Positions 7,188-19,211 are shown, counted from the stretch's first letter. The stretch: 37,548 nucleotides of DNA from Methylococcaceae bacterium (GCA_947505105.1 CANNKG010000030.1:1-37548); one strand, 5' to 3'. Numbers and translations are program-made. Notes: generated by a model not told the origin, from the sequence alone.

Positions 7188-8588
7188 ATGCAACTTTACA
7201 GCCGATCTTTAATGATTTTCAGACGCGACTTGCGCGTGATTGATAATAATGCCCTTAATGCCGCGCTCAGTCAGTCCGAACAGGTGATTCCCTGCTTCAT
7301 TTTTGACCCGGCTCAAATAACCCCGCATCCTTATCAAAGCCAAAACGCCTTGCATTTTATGCTCCAGAGCCTTACCGATCTTGAACAGCAATTTAAAGTA
7401 CTGAATACTCAATTAGAGTATTTTTATGGTTCACCCGAACAAGTTGTCCACGCTATCGCCGCTAAACACAGACTTGAGGCAGTCTATGTCAATCGTGATT
7501 ACACGCCGTTCAGTCGGCGCCGAGACCATTCGTTACTGGAGCTTTGTACCCATTTAAATCTCGACTTTCACTATTTGGCTGATACCCTATTGACTGAGCC
7601 GGAACAAACTCTCAAAGCCGATGGTTCGGCGTACCAAGTATTCACCGCTTTTTATAATAAAGCGCAACTATTTCCAGTTGCACTAGCAAGCCCCTTATCC
7701 TTAGCCGATCATAGGTTTACAACGCTTGAACTTCCGGAATTTACCGCCCAACTCCCCCAATTTTCGGTGAATAAGGTATCCACAGCGCAACGAGGCGGCA
7801 GAACCGACGCTTTACAAATTTTAGATAATCTTGATCAATATACTCAATATTCGGAACAACGGGATTATCCAGGTCTCGCACAAACCACCCAACTCTCGCC
7901 GCATCTAAAATTCGGCACTTGTTCGGTCCGGGAAGTGTATTATGCAATCATTCAACAGCTCGGCCCTGATCATCCATTAATCAGACAACTCTATTGGCGG
8001 GATTTTTTTACCCACATTGGTTTTCATTTTCCTCAAGTTTTCGGCAAAGCGTTTCATGCGCAGTATAACGATTTGGAATGGGACAATAATCAGGAGCGCT
8101 TCGATGCCTGGACCAGCGGCAATACCGGATTTCCGATTGTCGATGCCGGCATGCGCGAACTCAACGCGACCGGTTTCATGCATAATCGAGTGCGCATGAT
8201 TGTAGCTTCGTTTTTAGTGAAAGACTTGCATATTAGCTGGCGTTGGGGCGAACGTTACTTTGCGCAGCATTTGGTCGATTACGATCCAGCAGTCAACAAC
8301 GGCAACTGGCAATGGGCCGCCTCTACGGGATGCGATGCTCAACCCTACTTTCGGATCTTTAATCCGTGGCTACAACAACAAAAGTTCGATCAAGCGTGTA
8401 CTTATATTTATCGCTGGATTCCTGAACTTCAGCCCATCCCTCCGGCAATCATTCACCAATGGGATAAAAAACATCGTCCAGGGGATTATCCTCAACCAAT
8501 CATTGACCATAGCCTCGAAAGTAAACGCGCCAAAGAACACTTTAAACGTTGCGCTCAGCAGCCAATTCCGACTTCTAACCACGAGTAA
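7188..8588 (+). CDS. phrB: deoxyribodipyrimidine photolyase, class I
   Basis: A 466-residue DNA photolyase, repairing cyclobutane pyrimidine dimers with light using FAD and an antenna chromophore. The N-terminal Rossmann-like antenna domain starts MIFRRDLRVIDNNAL. The FAD domain carries WRDFF, GNTGFPIVDAGMREL, MHNRVRM, LVDYDPAVNNGNWQW and PYFRIFNPW, all typical of class I CPD photolyases. Length matches E. coli PhrB (472). No good ribosome site precedes ATG 7188, and ATG 7212 (MIFRRDLR) is an alternative start. It is followed 8 bp later by a lipocalin gene and then an SRPBCC gene, the usual company of light-induced photolyases. A 6-4 photolyase or cryptochrome is less likely given the class I motifs. 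Confidence 0.93.
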   Translation: MQLYSRSLMIFRRDLRVIDNNALNAALSQSEQVIPCFIFDPAQITPHPYQSQNALHFMLQSLTDLEQQFKVLNTQLEYFYGSPEQVVHAIAAKHRLEAVYVNRDYTPFSRRRDHSLLELCTHLNLDFHYLADTLLTEPEQTLKADGSAYQVFTAFYNKAQLFPVALASPLSLADHRFTTLELPEFTAQLPQFSVNKVSTAQRGGRTDALQILDNLDQYTQYSEQRDYPGLAQTTQLSPHLKFGTCSVREVYYAIIQQLGPDHPLIRQLYWRDFFTHIGFHFPQVFGKAFHAQYNDLEWDNNQERFDAWTSGNTGFPIVDAGMRELNATGFMHNRVRMIVASFLVKDLHISWRWGERYFAQHLVDYDPAVNNGNWQWAASTGCDAQPYFRIFNPWLQQQKFDQACTYIYRWIPELQPIPPAIIHQWDKKHRPGDYPQPIIDHSLESKRAKEHFKRCAQQPIPTSNHE

Positions 8589-8596
8589 CTTCAATC

Positions 8597-9130
8597 ATGA
8601 AAAAGCTAACTTTCATTTTACTACTACTGTTAACCGGCTGCCTTGGCGTACCTGAAGGTATTAAAGTGGTCGACGGTTTTGAATTGTCCCGCTATCTCGG
8701 CAAATGGTACGAAATCGCAAGGCTCGACCATTCCTTTGAACGCGGCCTGGAACGCATCAGCGCCGAATACAGCATGAATCCGGATGGCAGCGTCAAAGTC
8801 ATCAACAGCGGATTTAATACCGAAAGTGGCGAATTAGATCAGGCCGAGGGCAAGGCTTATTTCATCGACAGTCCCCAAAAAGGTAGTTTGAAAGTGTCCT
8901 TTTTTGGCCCATTTTATGGCAGCTATAATATTATCGAGCTCGACAAGAAACATTACACTTATGTGATGCTTACCGGCCCCAATCGAGATTATTTCTGGAT
9001 TTTGTCACGTACACCCACCCTTCCCCAAGCCACTCTCGACCGACTGCTCGAAAAAGCAAAGCAACTGGGTTTTGCGACCGATCAGCTGATCTTCCCCAAG
9101 CAGAACCTTGCTGCTCAGCCACCGAAATAA
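8597..9130 (+). CDS. blc: bacterial lipocalin, outer-membrane lipoprotein
   Basis: A 177-residue Blc-type lipocalin. The first 15 residues are a lipoprotein signal ending in the lipobox LTGC, with Cys15 as the lipidated residue. The lipocalin signature is RYLGKWYEIARLDHSFERG near residues 34-52, and TGPNRDYFWILSRTP carries the second conserved region. Blc binds lysophospholipids or fatty acids at the outer membrane and is tied to envelope stress. The start lies 8 bp after the photolyase stop and the next gene begins 4 bp after its stop, so it is in an operon with them. Confidence 0.93.
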   Translation: MKKLTFILLLLLTGCLGVPEGIKVVDGFELSRYLGKWYEIARLDHSFERGLERISAEYSMNPDGSVKVINSGFNTESGELDQAEGKAYFIDSPQKGSLKVSFFGPFYGSYNIIELDKKHYTYVMLTGPNRDYFWILSRTPTLPQATLDRLLEKAKQLGFATDQLIFPKQNLAAQPPK

Positions 9131-9134
9131 ACCG

Positions 9135-9620
9135 ATGTCTATCTATCGCCTCTACAAACGCCAAACACTTGACCTATCGTTGGATGAAGCATGGCGGTTT
9201 TTTTCATCGCCCTATCATTTAAATGACATTACCCCTAAGTTTTTTAACGTCAACATCACTTCCCCGGTCTGTGAGGATATTTATGGCGGACTGCTGATCA
9301 GCTATAGCATGAAAGCCGTGTTTGGTATTCCGATGACCTGGGTATCCGAAATCAGTCAGTGCGATAAACCGCGCCGCTTTGTGTATCAACAAGCGGTTGG
9401 ACCGTTTAAATTTTGGAGCCATGAAGTTGCCTTGAGTCAGGAAAACAATTTAGTCATTCTCGAAGATATTGTGTTTTATGCCATGCCACTGGGTTGGCTG
9501 GGCCAACTCATCAATAAATTCTTGATTGCCAAGAAACTCGAACAAATATTTTCCACCCGCTACGATTATCTGGAAGCGCGCTGGGGCGTTGAAGATCGTT
9601 CTGCTGATCAACAGAACTAA
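9135..9620 (+). CDS. SRPBCC-family protein
   Basis: A 161-residue protein of the START/Bet v1-like SRPBCC fold, a hydrophobic ligand pocket. It starts MSIYRLYKRQTLDLSLDEAW, where the aromatic RFFSSPYHLNDITP stretch is typical of cell-division-inhibitor-like or ligand-binding SRPBCC proteins. Further conserved pieces are RFVYQQAVGPFKFWSHEV and FYAMPLGWLGQL. I chose ATG 9135 because an upstream TTG at 9108 would overlap the lipocalin and add residues with no family counterpart. SRPBCC genes of this kind are regular neighbours of phr and blc in light-responsive clusters. Ligand unknown. Confidence 0.85.
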   Translation: MSIYRLYKRQTLDLSLDEAWRFFSSPYHLNDITPKFFNVNITSPVCEDIYGGLLISYSMKAVFGIPMTWVSEISQCDKPRRFVYQQAVGPFKFWSHEVALSQENNLVILEDIVFYAMPLGWLGQLINKFLIAKKLEQIFSTRYDYLEARWGVEDRSADQQN

Positions 9621-9738
9621 TCATTCATAAACAAGCAGTTAAAATTAACCCCGGTTACTTTCAAGTGCATATAGATAAACAGCGCCTATTCATGGATAAT
9701 AAGCGAAATATTTTTTTCTCTCATTAATACTGAATTCA

Positions 9739-11499
9739 ATGAAACGAAAGTTAGAAGCTCTTATCGATCAAGCAGTTAAAACCCTTCAATCCGAAGCGGT
9801 GCTTGATGCTAGCTTAGCCCCTAAAATCCATATTGAGCGTACCCGCGAATCTTCTCATGGCGATTTTGCCAGTAACATCGCCATGATGCTTGCTAAAGCG
9901 GCCAACACTAATCCACGCGCGTTGGCTGAAAAAATTGTCGCCGCCTTGCCGGTTGATCGTAGCTTAATCAAAACCGAAATCGCAGGTCCCGGATTCATCA
10001 ATTTCTTTATCGACCCTAACGCACAATTTCAAATTATTCAGGAAATTCACGAAGATCGTGAACTATTTGGTCAGAGTAAAATTGGCGCCGGCAAAAAAGT
10101 TCAAGTTGAGTTCGTCTCAGCCAATCCCACCGGACCGCTGCATGTCGGTCACGGTCGTGGCGCAGCTTACGGCTCGGCGATTGCCGATTTACTCAGCGCG
10201 GTAGGATTTAACGTCGAACGTGAATACTACGTCAACGATGCCGGTCGACAAATGGACATTTTGGCAACGAGCGTTTGGTTGCGCTATCTGGAAAGCTGCG
10301 GCGAACTGATTCCGTTTCCAGCGAACGCCTATCGCGGCGAATACGTGCGCGAAATCGCCGCCACGCTGCACACTGATCAAGGCGACCAGTATCGAAAAAC
10401 CACTCAGCAAGTCTTTAGTGACATTCCACCTGATGAGCCTCAAGGCGGCGATAAAGATTTGCATATCGATGCCTTAATCGAACGCGCCAAATTATTGTTA
10501 GGCGCAAGCGCTTATCAAGCCGTCTTTCAGGCTGGCTTGGTGGCGATATTAAGCGATATTAAACAAGACTTAAGTGAATTTGGCGTTGATTTTCAACAGT
10601 GGTTCTCTGAACGTCAACTCATGAACGACGGTTCCATCCAAGAAGCCTTAAACCGCTTAGATGCGGCAGGTTATCTCTATGTTCAGGATGGCGCAACTTG
10701 GTTTGCCTCAAGCCGCCTTGGCGATGAAAAAGATCGAGTCGTCGTGCGTGAAAATGGCCAGACCACTTATTTTGCTTCTGATATTGCCTATCACATGCAC
10801 AAACTGGATCGAGGCTTTGACCAGATTATCAACATCTGGGGCGCAGATCACCACGGCTACATTGCCCGAGTAAAAGCTGCCGTGCAGGCCTTAGGTGGAG
10901 ACGTTGCCAAGCTCAATATTCTACTGGTGCAATTTGCGGTACTTTATCGCGGCGAAGAACGCGTGCAAATGTCGACACGCTCAGGCGAGTTTGTCACCTT
11001 ACGGCAATTACGCGATGAAGTCGGTAAAGATGCCGCGCGTTTTTTCTATGTGATGCGCCGTTCCGAACAGCACATGGATTTCGATCTCAAATTAGCAACC
11101 TCGAAAACCAATGAAAACCCGGTATATTACGTGCAATACGCCTATGCGCGGATTTGCAGCGTGTTTCGCCAGCTGGATGAAAAAGGCTGGTCGTGGAATA
11201 TTCAGCAAGGCATGGATAATCTGGCCTTGTTAACGGAATCCCATGAAATGAGTTTATTGACGACGCTGTCACGCTATCCTGAAACCATTGAGCGCGCCGC
11301 TTTACAGTACGAGCCGCATCAACTAATTCAGTATTTGCGCGAACTGGCAAACGAATTCCATGCTTACTACAATGCCCACCAATTTTTGATTGAAATTCCC
11401 GACATTCGCAATGCTCGCTTGAATTTAATTTACGCAATCAGACAAGTCTTGGCCAATGGCTTAAATTTGTTAAATATCAATACTCCGGAATCAATGTAA
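9739..11499 (+). CDS. argS: arginyl-tRNA synthetase
   Basis: A 586-residue class I aminoacyl-tRNA synthetase, charging tRNA-Arg with arginine. The N-terminal additional domain is followed by the HIGH-type motif [18 protein letters not shown] near residues 125-142. The KMSKS loop is degenerate ([13 protein letters not shown]), which is normal for ArgRS, and the C-terminal DALR anticodon-binding domain ends [12 protein letters not shown]. Length matches E. coli ArgS (577). The stop codon TAA overlaps the ATG of the SPOR gene by one base, so the two are co-translated. Confidence 0.97.
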   Translation: MKRKLEALIDQAVKTLQSEAVLDASLAPKIHIERTRESSHGDFASNIAMMLAKAANTNPRALAEKIVAALPVDRSLIKTEIAGPGFINFFIDPNAQFQIIQEIHEDRELFGQSKIGAGKKVQVEFVSANPTGPLHVGHGRGAAYGSAIADLLSAVGFNVEREYYVNDAGRQMDILATSVWLRYLESCGELIPFPANAYRGEYVREIAATLHTDQGDQYRKTTQQVFSDIPPDEPQGGDKDLHIDALIERAKLLLGASAYQAVFQAGLVAILSDIKQDLSEFGVDFQQWFSERQLMNDGSIQEALNRLDAAGYLYVQDGATWFASSRLGDEKDRVVVRENGQTTYFASDIAYHMHKLDRGFDQIINIWGADHHGYIARVKAAVQALGGDVAKLNILLVQFAVLYRGEERVQMSTRSGEFVTLRQLRDEVGKDAARFFYVMRRSEQHMDFDLKLATSKTNENPVYYVQYAYARICSVFRQLDEKGWSWNIQQGMDNLALLTESHEMSLLTTLSRYPETIERAALQYEPHQLIQYLRELANEFHAYYNAHQFLIEIPDIRNARLNLIYAIRQVLANGLNLLNINTPESM

Positions 11500-12113
11500 T
11501 GGCTAGAGATTATAAAGACAGAGGTGCTTATACAGGGAGGCGAGATGTGGATAGACACCCTGGCAAGAAAACCGGACGTTGGATATTACTTGGAATATTA
11601 GTGATCGGCCTTGGCGGTTTCTTGGTTTATGTGCGGATGGATAAAAAAACCGATAAACCCGATGTTGAAAAAGTAGCTGTAATTCAGCCCGCACCAATCA
11701 AAGCGGTGCCTCAGAAAGTCACACCGGTTGAAAAAGTTGAAAAACCGGCGCCACCGATCGGCCCTAAATTTGATTTTTATACGATTTTACCTCAGGCAGA
11801 GGTCATTGTACCCGAACATGAGATTAAAACCCGGATCCGTGAAGAACTGACCGGCAAAACTCGCGCGACTCAGTATATTCTGCAAGCAGGCTCGTTCCGA
11901 GATGTCAAAGATGCTGAGAAATTAAAAGCAGATTTGGTCGTATTGGGGATCGTTTCTAAAATCGAAAAAGCAAAGGTCGGCGAAGTCATCTGGCATCGCG
12001 TCAAGTTGGGGCCTTATGAGCAACTCGCCAGTGTTGAAACCATCAAAACCCGCCTCAAGAAAAGCAATCTGGACGTAATGATTACCGAAATTCCAAAAGC
12101 AAAATCCGAATAA
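11499..12113 (+). CDS. SPOR-domain protein, FtsN-like
   Basis: A 204-residue bitopic membrane protein. A short basic cytoplasmic tail (residues 1-27), one membrane helix (about 28-46, WILLGILVIGLGGFLVYV), a Pro/Lys-rich periplasmic linker (47-85) and a C-terminal SPOR domain (about 123-200, starting TQYILQAGSFRD) are visible. SPOR domains bind glycan strands lacking stem peptides at the division septum. An argS-SPOR gene pair is common in gammaproteobacteria, where the product is often labelled FtsN-like. It lacks a visible match to the essential FtsN periplasmic helices, so true FtsN function is not shown. Confidence 0.88.
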   Translation: MARDYKDRGAYTGRRDVDRHPGKKTGRWILLGILVIGLGGFLVYVRMDKKTDKPDVEKVAVIQPAPIKAVPQKVTPVEKVEKPAPPIGPKFDFYTILPQAEVIVPEHEIKTRIREELTGKTRATQYILQAGSFRDVKDAEKLKADLVVLGIVSKIEKAKVGEVIWHRVKLGPYEQLASVETIKTRLKKSNLDVMITEIPKAKSE

Positions 12114-12118
12114 CTGAA

Positions 12119-13120
12119 TTAATGAGTACGTTGTACTGCAAATTGCGCTAACGAAATCAGCGCTTGCTTGTAAGGGGAATCCGGCAAAACAGCAAGCGCT
12201 TCAATCGCCTTATCAGCTTCTTCATTAGCACGTTCCTCGGTATAAATAATTGCCCGAGTGCGCAGCACCACTTGATAAACATCATTAAACACTTCACGGT
12301 TACCATGCTTAATCGCATTAATCAAAATCTGAGCTTCTTGTTCTGTACCTTGTTTTATGGCATAAATCAGTGGAAGCGTAGGCTTGCCTTCGGCTAGATC
12401 ATCACCTAAATTCTTACCCAATTCTTCCTTGTTGGCTTTATAGTCAAGCGCGTCATCAATCAATTGAAAAGCAATGCCGAGATGTTGCCCATATTGAGCC
12501 ACACCCTCTTCAACAGCAGGATCGCTATCAACAATTACCGCTGCCAAGCGAGCCGCCGCACTGAACAAGATTGCAGTTTTACGCGAAATCACTTCCAGAT
12601 ACTGGGCTTCAGTGGTTTCAGGATTATTACAATTCAATAGTTGCAATACCTCACCTTCAGCAATTGCGGTGGTGGTTTTGGACAAAATTTCCATGACCCG
12701 CATATTTTTAGTGCGGACCATCATTTCAAACGCACTCGAATACAGATAATCACCGACCAAAACACTAGCCGCGTTACCCCAGACCGCATTAGCAGACTCT
12801 TGGCCGCGTCGCAATTTCGACTCATCGACTACGTCATCATGGAGCAAAGTCGCCGTATGAATAAATTCGATCACCGCCGCCAATATTAAATGATTGTGCT
12901 CTGCCGCGCCCAAGGCTTTTGCAACAAGCAACAGCAACATTGGACGTAAACGCTTACCGCCATTGCTAATAATGTAATGACCAATCTGATTGATCAGCAC
13001 CACATCAGAACTCAACTCGTTAAGTATCAATTGATCAACAGCTTTTGCCTCCTCAAGCGTAAGTTCCTTAATAACATTGAAATCTAACGAAGATAAAGGA
13101 GATGATTCTTGAGTAGCCAT
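12119..13120 (-). CDS. ispB: octaprenyl (polyprenyl) diphosphate synthase
   Basis: An all-alpha trans-isoprenyl diphosphate synthase that makes the long side chain of ubiquinone. The conserved GGKRLRP, the first Asp-rich motif HDDVVDESKLRRG, and the second Asp-rich motif QLIDDALDYK are all present. The small residue before the first Asp motif fits a long-chain product. The frame is open to an ATG at 13156, but a good -10 box (TATAAT, 13159-13164, minus strand) lies only 2 bp before that ATG, so the transcript would begin inside or after it. I therefore prefer ATG 13123 or 13120. Both lack a strong ribosome site. ispB divergent from rplU-rpmA is the standard gammaproteobacterial arrangement. 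Confidence 0.92.
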   Translation of the reverse strand: MATQESSPLSSLDFNVIKELTLEEAKAVDQLILNELSSDVVLINQIGHYIISNGGKRLRPMLLLLVAKALGAAEHNHLILAAVIEFIHTATLLHDDVVDESKLRRGQESANAVWGNAASVLVGDYLYSSAFEMMVRTKNMRVMEILSKTTTAIAEGEVLQLLNCNNPETTEAQYLEVISRKTAILFSAAARLAAVIVDSDPAVEEGVAQYGQHLGIAFQLIDDALDYKANKEELGKNLGDDLAEGKPTLPLIYAIKQGTEQEAQILINAIKHGNREVFNDVYQVVLRTRAIIYTEERANEEADKAIEALAVLPDSPYKQALISLAQFAVQRTH

Positions 13121-13158
13121 CATTATTTTGGGTTGTCTGTATTGGATAAAAAACATGA

Positions 13159-13164
13159 ATTATA
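13159..13164 (-). promoter_or_regulatory. candidate -10 box of ispB
   Basis: TATAAT on the minus strand, with TTGCCA about 19 bp further upstream as a possible -35. It decides against the most upstream ATG of ispB at 13156. Confidence 0.45.
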
Positions 13165-13307
13165 AGTGAATATCCAAAAAAATTGGCAAGTTAATTTTGT
13201 ATTTTAATAATTTATCATTCCAAGTTGCCTAATTCGACTAGCGTCAATAGCTTGAGTATGATATTTTTAGTCCGATTAAATTCAAATGAAAGTTATTCAC
13301 TTCGTTA

Positions 13308-13336
13308 TTGACGATTATGTTTTTTATAGCTACAAT
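13308..13336 (+). promoter_or_regulatory. sigma-70 promoter of rplU-rpmA
   Basis: TTGACG (13308-13313), a 17-bp spacer and TACAAT (13331-13336) form a near-consensus promoter 46 bp before the rplU start, placing the transcript start around 13343. Confidence 0.75.
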
Positions 13337-13382
13337 CGTCTGTTCACTAAATAGATATTAATGCTTGATGGAGCTTACGCTG

Positions 13383-13694
13383 ATGTATGCGGTAATTCAA
13401 ACAGGTGGTAAACAGTACCGAGTCGAAGAAGGTACGACCTTAAAAATAGAAAAACTTGAGCTTGGAGCCGGTGACAGCGTAGAGTTCGATAAAGTACTGA
13501 TGATTCAGTCTGGCGACTCTTCGAATATTGGCCAGCCATTTGTTAATGGCGCAAAAGTTACGGCTACAGTGTTGTCACAAGGCAGACACAAAAAAGTCAA
13601 AATTTTAAAATTCAGAAGACGTAAACACCATTTGAAACAAATGGGTCATCGTCAATATTACACAGAAGTCCAGATTACTGGCATTTCTGCTTAA
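13383..13694 (+). CDS. rplU: 50S ribosomal protein L21
   Basis: A 103-residue L21, starting [17 protein letters not shown] and ending with the basic [19 protein letters not shown] region that contacts 23S rRNA. E. coli L21 is also 103 residues. The frame opens earlier at a TTG (13365), but ATG 13383 matches the family start and has GGAG 9 bp upstream (13370-13373). It is followed after 18 bp by rpmA, the universal L21-L27 pair. Confidence 0.98.
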   Translation: MYAVIQTGGKQYRVEEGTTLKIEKLELGAGDSVEFDKVLMIQSGDSSNIGQPFVNGAKVTATVLSQGRHKKVKILKFRRRKHHLKQMGHRQYYTEVQITGISA

Positions 13695-13712
13695 TCGTTT
13701 TAGGAGTAAACA

Positions 13713-13970
13713 ATGGCTCATAAAAAAGCTGGCGGTAGTACCCGCAATGGACGCGACTCAAATGCGAAACGCTTAGGCGTTAAGAAATTTGGTGGCGAAA
13801 CTGTCAAAGCTGGCAGCATTATCGTGCGTCAACGCGGTACGCGTTTTCATGCAGGTGACAATGTTGGCATTGGTAAAGATCATACCCTGTTTGCAACAAT
13901 TGAAGGCAAAGTATTGTTTGCGACCAAAGGTCCAAGCAATCGCAAGTTTGTCAATATTGTAGCAGCGTAA
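13713..13970 (+). CDS. rpmA: 50S ribosomal protein L27
   Basis: An 85-residue L27 beginning [20 protein letters not shown], whose flexible N-terminus reaches the peptidyl transferase centre. The internal [20 protein letters not shown] and GKDHTLFA stretches are diagnostic. AGGAG precedes the ATG. It is co-transcribed with rplU and followed by a strong terminator. Confidence 0.98.
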   Translation: MAHKKAGGSTRNGRDSNAKRLGVKKFGGETVKAGSIIVRQRGTRFHAGDNVGIGKDHTLFATIEGKVLFATKGPSNRKFVNIVAA

Positions 13971-14004
13971 GATACCTTATCAACCATCCTACGCGGCAGG
14001 ATGA

Positions 14005-16219
<2,215 letters not shown>

Positions 16220-16242
16220 AGACAACCTAAGTTATCAGCACC

Positions 16243-16273
16243 AATAAAAAAGGCCGCATCAGCGGCCTTATTT
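16243..16273 (-). terminator. terminator between proB and rpsT
   Basis: Stem AAGGCCGC (16250-16257) and GCGGCCTT (16262-16269) with a 4-nt loop ATCA. On the minus strand it ends in a run of T, so it mainly terminates rpsT. On the plus strand the tail is TTATTT, possibly serving proB as well. Confidence 0.85.
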
Positions 16274-16291
16274 GCTAGACATCAAGTAAAA

Positions 16292-16564
16292 TTATACACC
16301 TGAAGCTAAAGCACGAATTCTGGCATTCAAACGACTCTTGCCGCGCGCAGCTTTATTCTTGTGAATAATGCCTTTATTGACCGCTGAATCTAAAACGGGC
16401 TCAGCAACTTTAAATGCCGCTTGAGCTTTTGCAAGATCGCCCGCTTTAACCGCGGCGAGTACTTTTTTTACAAAAGTACGTAAGTTGCTACGTTGTCCTG
16501 CATTGCGAACACGACTTTTCTCTGCTTGACGTGCTCTCTTTTTAGCTTGTGGGGAATTAGCCAT
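16292..16564 (-). CDS. rpsT: 30S ribosomal protein S20
   Basis: A 90-residue S20, beginning [18 protein letters not shown] and including the conserved [16 protein letters not shown] segment. S20 binds 16S rRNA early in 30S assembly. It is monocistronic, with its own near-consensus promoter and terminator. E. coli S20 is 87 residues. It is divergent from murJ, as in many gammaproteobacteria. Confidence 0.98.
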   Translation of the reverse strand: MANSPQAKKRARQAEKSRVRNAGQRSNLRTFVKKVLAAVKAGDLAKAQAAFKVAEPVLDSAVNKGIIHKNKAARGKSRLNARIRALASGV

Positions 16565-16601
16565 GTTATCAATACTGCTCTGAAGTTATTATAAACCCTG
16601 T

Positions 16602-16630
16602 ATTATCTTCAGATTTACCGATATTGTCAA
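16602..16630 (-). promoter_or_regulatory. sigma-70 promoter of rpsT
   Basis: On the minus strand: TTGACA (16625-16630), a 17-bp spacer and GATAAT (16602-16607), 37 bp before the rpsT start. A perfect -35 and optimal spacing. Confidence 0.8.
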
Positions 16631-16655
16631 TAACAACACACAGGAAATCTATCAG

Positions 16656-18188
16656 TTGAGTAAGCAATTAATTAAATCTACCGCCATCGTTGGCAGCATG
16701 ACTCTGCTTTCACGCCTCTTAGGCTTTGTACGCGATATGCTGCTAGCGCGGATTTTCGGCGTTGATGCCAGCACCGACGCATTTTACATCGCCTTCAAAA
16801 TTCCGAATTTTCTGCGCCGACTATTTGCTGAAGGTGCTTTTGCGCAGGCATTTATTCCCGTGCTGTCAGATTATAAGCAACGCCAGAGCAAATCAGCGCT
16901 TAAATTGCTGATCGACGAAACCGGTGGAACCTTAGCGCTTTACATGATGCTGACCAGCATTATCGGAATGCTGGCTGCACCCTGGTTAATTTCTGTTTTC
17001 GCCCCCGGATTTCATTGGGAGAGCGGTCAACATGAATTAGCCACAGAAATCCTCAAAATCACCCTGCCCTATTTATTTTTTATTTTCTCGGTAGCTTTCG
17101 CCGGGAGCATTTTAAATCTGCACGGTAAATTCGCGACGCCGGCCATTACTCCGATTATTTTGAATATTTGCATGATCGCCGCCGCAATCTGGCTGGCACC
17201 GTTACTTCCTCAACCAGTGGTCGCACTGGCATGGGGCGTGCTTGCTGCGGGTATACTTCAATTGGCGGTACAATTCCCCGCATTAATGAGTTTACGGTTA
17301 TTGCCCCGCCTTCGAAACGGTTTTAAAAATAACGATGTCAAACGCATTATTGCGATGATGTTGCCTGCAATATTTGGCGCGTCCGTCAGTCAGATCAATT
17401 TATTGCTCGATTCGGTTATGGCATCTTTTCTGAAATCGGGCAGCGTCTCCTGGTTATATTATTCAGATCGGCTCGTTGAATTTCCGCTCGGCATTATCGG
17501 AATCGCGATTGCGACCGTTATTTTGCCAAACCTTGCCAAAAGTCATAGCCAGAATGATGCCGAGCGATTTTCCAAAACGCTCGACTGGGGCTTACGCTGG
17601 GTCATGCTGATCGGCTTGCCGACCAGCACAGGCCTTATGGTTTTATCGAGACCGATTCTGTCCTGCATCTTTGAATATGGCGAATTTACCGCTCAGGATG
17701 TACTCTTCTCCAGTCAAAGCCTCATGGCCTATTCAGTCGGCTTAAGCGGCTTTATGTTAATTAAAATCTTGACCCCCGGCTTCACCGCGCGACACGATAT
17801 GCGAACGCCGGTAAAATTCGGTATTTATGCGCTGATCATCCATATAATTCTCAGTATTATCTTAATGTTTCCATTGGCCCACGCCGGATTAGCCCTCGCA
17901 ACATCGATATCCGCCTTATTCAACGGTGCACTATTATTACAACATCTACTCAAAAGCAACATTTATCGCCCGGAACCCGGCTGGAGACGGTTCAGCCTAA
18001 AACTATTGAGCGCCAACGGAACAATGGCGACCGCGCTTTACCTTAATCTTCATACCGAGCAATGGCACATCTGGTCCGGCAGCGAAAAAGCGTTAATGCT
18101 AAGCCTAATGATCAGTTTAGGCGGAGCCTTATATTTCCTCATATTATTTTTAATCGGCATACGCCCTCGCTATTTCCTAGGAGAGTAA
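16656..18188 (+). CDS. murJ: lipid II flippase MurJ
   Basis: A 510-residue integral membrane protein of the MOP exporter superfamily (MurJ/MviN) that moves lipid II across the inner membrane for peptidoglycan synthesis. It starts SKQLIKSTAIVGSMTLLSRL and GFVRDMLLARIFG, and FLRRLFAEGAFAQAFIPV is the diagnostic loop. About 14 membrane segments can be read. The start is a TTG at 16656 supported by ACAGGAAA 8-15 bp upstream, and no ATG fits the conserved N-terminus. It is followed by ribF, the usual order. Confidence 0.96.
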   Translation: MSKQLIKSTAIVGSMTLLSRLLGFVRDMLLARIFGVDASTDAFYIAFKIPNFLRRLFAEGAFAQAFIPVLSDYKQRQSKSALKLLIDETGGTLALYMMLTSIIGMLAAPWLISVFAPGFHWESGQHELATEILKITLPYLFFIFSVAFAGSILNLHGKFATPAITPIILNICMIAAAIWLAPLLPQPVVALAWGVLAAGILQLAVQFPALMSLRLLPRLRNGFKNNDVKRIIAMMLPAIFGASVSQINLLLDSVMASFLKSGSVSWLYYSDRLVEFPLGIIGIAIATVILPNLAKSHSQNDAERFSKTLDWGLRWVMLIGLPTSTGLMVLSRPILSCIFEYGEFTAQDVLFSSQSLMAYSVGLSGFMLIKILTPGFTARHDMRTPVKFGIYALIIHIILSIILMFPLAHAGLALATSISALFNGALLLQHLLKSNIYRPEPGWRRFSLKLLSANGTMATALYLNLHTEQWHIWSGSEKALMLSLMISLGGALYFLILFLIGIRPRYFLGE

Positions 18189-18267
18189 ACTAAAAAATCC
18201 GATTGAATTTGTCAGTCCCGACATGTAGTTAATGGTAGAATTAATCATTTTGAGTTTCAGCGTACCC

Positions 18268-19203
18268 ATGCGTTTAATTAGAGGGCTAACCCATTTAGAA
18301 ACTTTGCAAAACGGCTGTGTACTCACAATCGGTAATTTTGATGGCGTTCATTTAGGCCATCAAGCCATTATTCATAAATTAGCGCAACAGGCTGCCAATT
18401 TACAGTTACCGGTCGTGGTGATGATCTTCGAACCACAACCGATGGAATATTTTTTACAAAACAACGCACCATCGCGCTTGATGCGCTTACGTGAAAAAGT
18501 CCTCCAATTTAGTGCGCTGCCGGTTGATTATTTACTGATTAGCAAATTCAACAAACATTTTGCAAATCTGGAAGCGGAAGCCTTTATCGACAACGTACTA
18601 CTTGCCAAATTGAATGTCAAACATCTGGTCATTGGCGATGATTTTCATTTCGGCAAAGCGCGTCGTGGTAATTTCGCCTTACTAAAAGAAAGCGGCATGA
18701 GAGCCGGATTCAGCGTTGAGAATACGCAAACACATTTGCTGGGTGATGTCCGCATCAGTAGTACCGCGATTCGTGATGCCTTGGGCGATGGCAATTTGGC
18801 GCTTGCCGAAAAACTGCTTGGACGATCTTATGCCATCTACGGACGAATAGAACATGGGGAGAAGCTTGGACGTACCATCGGCTTTCCGACCGCCAATATC
18901 CGATTATTTCGGAAGAACACTCCCATTCAAGGTGTGTTTGCAGTTGAAATGACCGGTATCGGCAATTCTGCGCTGCGTGGCGTGGCAAATGTTGGCACTC
19001 GTCCAACCTGCGCAACCGCTCATCGAGTCGTTCTTGAAACGCATTTATTTAATTTTGATAAAGAAATATATGGCCAACCCGTGGTGGTTAGGTTTATGAA
19101 AAAGCTCCGCGACGAGCAACGTTTTCCGTCGCTGGATGCCCTCAAAACCCAAATTGCCTTGGATATTGAAACCGCTCAACAATTTTTTGCTGATTTACCT
19201 TGA
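18268..19203 (+). CDS. ribF: bifunctional riboflavin kinase/FAD synthetase
   Basis: A 311-residue enzyme making FMN and FAD from riboflavin. The N-terminal nucleotidyltransferase domain has [31 protein letters not shown] and [11 protein letters not shown]. The C-terminal kinase domain has [11 protein letters not shown] and [10 protein letters not shown]. The frame is open to an ATG at 18232, but ATG 18268 ([17 protein letters not shown]) matches the E. coli start and length (313). Its stop overlaps the first possible start of ileS by 4 bp. Confidence 0.96.
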   Translation: MRLIRGLTHLETLQNGCVLTIGNFDGVHLGHQAIIHKLAQQAANLQLPVVVMIFEPQPMEYFLQNNAPSRLMRLREKVLQFSALPVDYLLISKFNKHFANLEAEAFIDNVLLAKLNVKHLVIGDDFHFGKARRGNFALLKESGMRAGFSVENTQTHLLGDVRISSTAIRDALGDGNLALAEKLLGRSYAIYGRIEHGEKLGRTIGFPTANIRLFRKNTPIQGVFAVEMTGIGNSALRGVANVGTRPTCATAHRVVLETHLFNFDKEIYGQPVVVRFMKKLRDEQRFPSLDALKTQIALDIETAQQFFADLP

Positions 19204-19211
19204 AGATGACG

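Noticed and set aside
10189-10464. Frames opposite argS, and similar long frames opposite ileS, trpE and the RND pump gene
   Set aside because: Antisense shadows of strongly coding genes with clear family motifs on the other strand.
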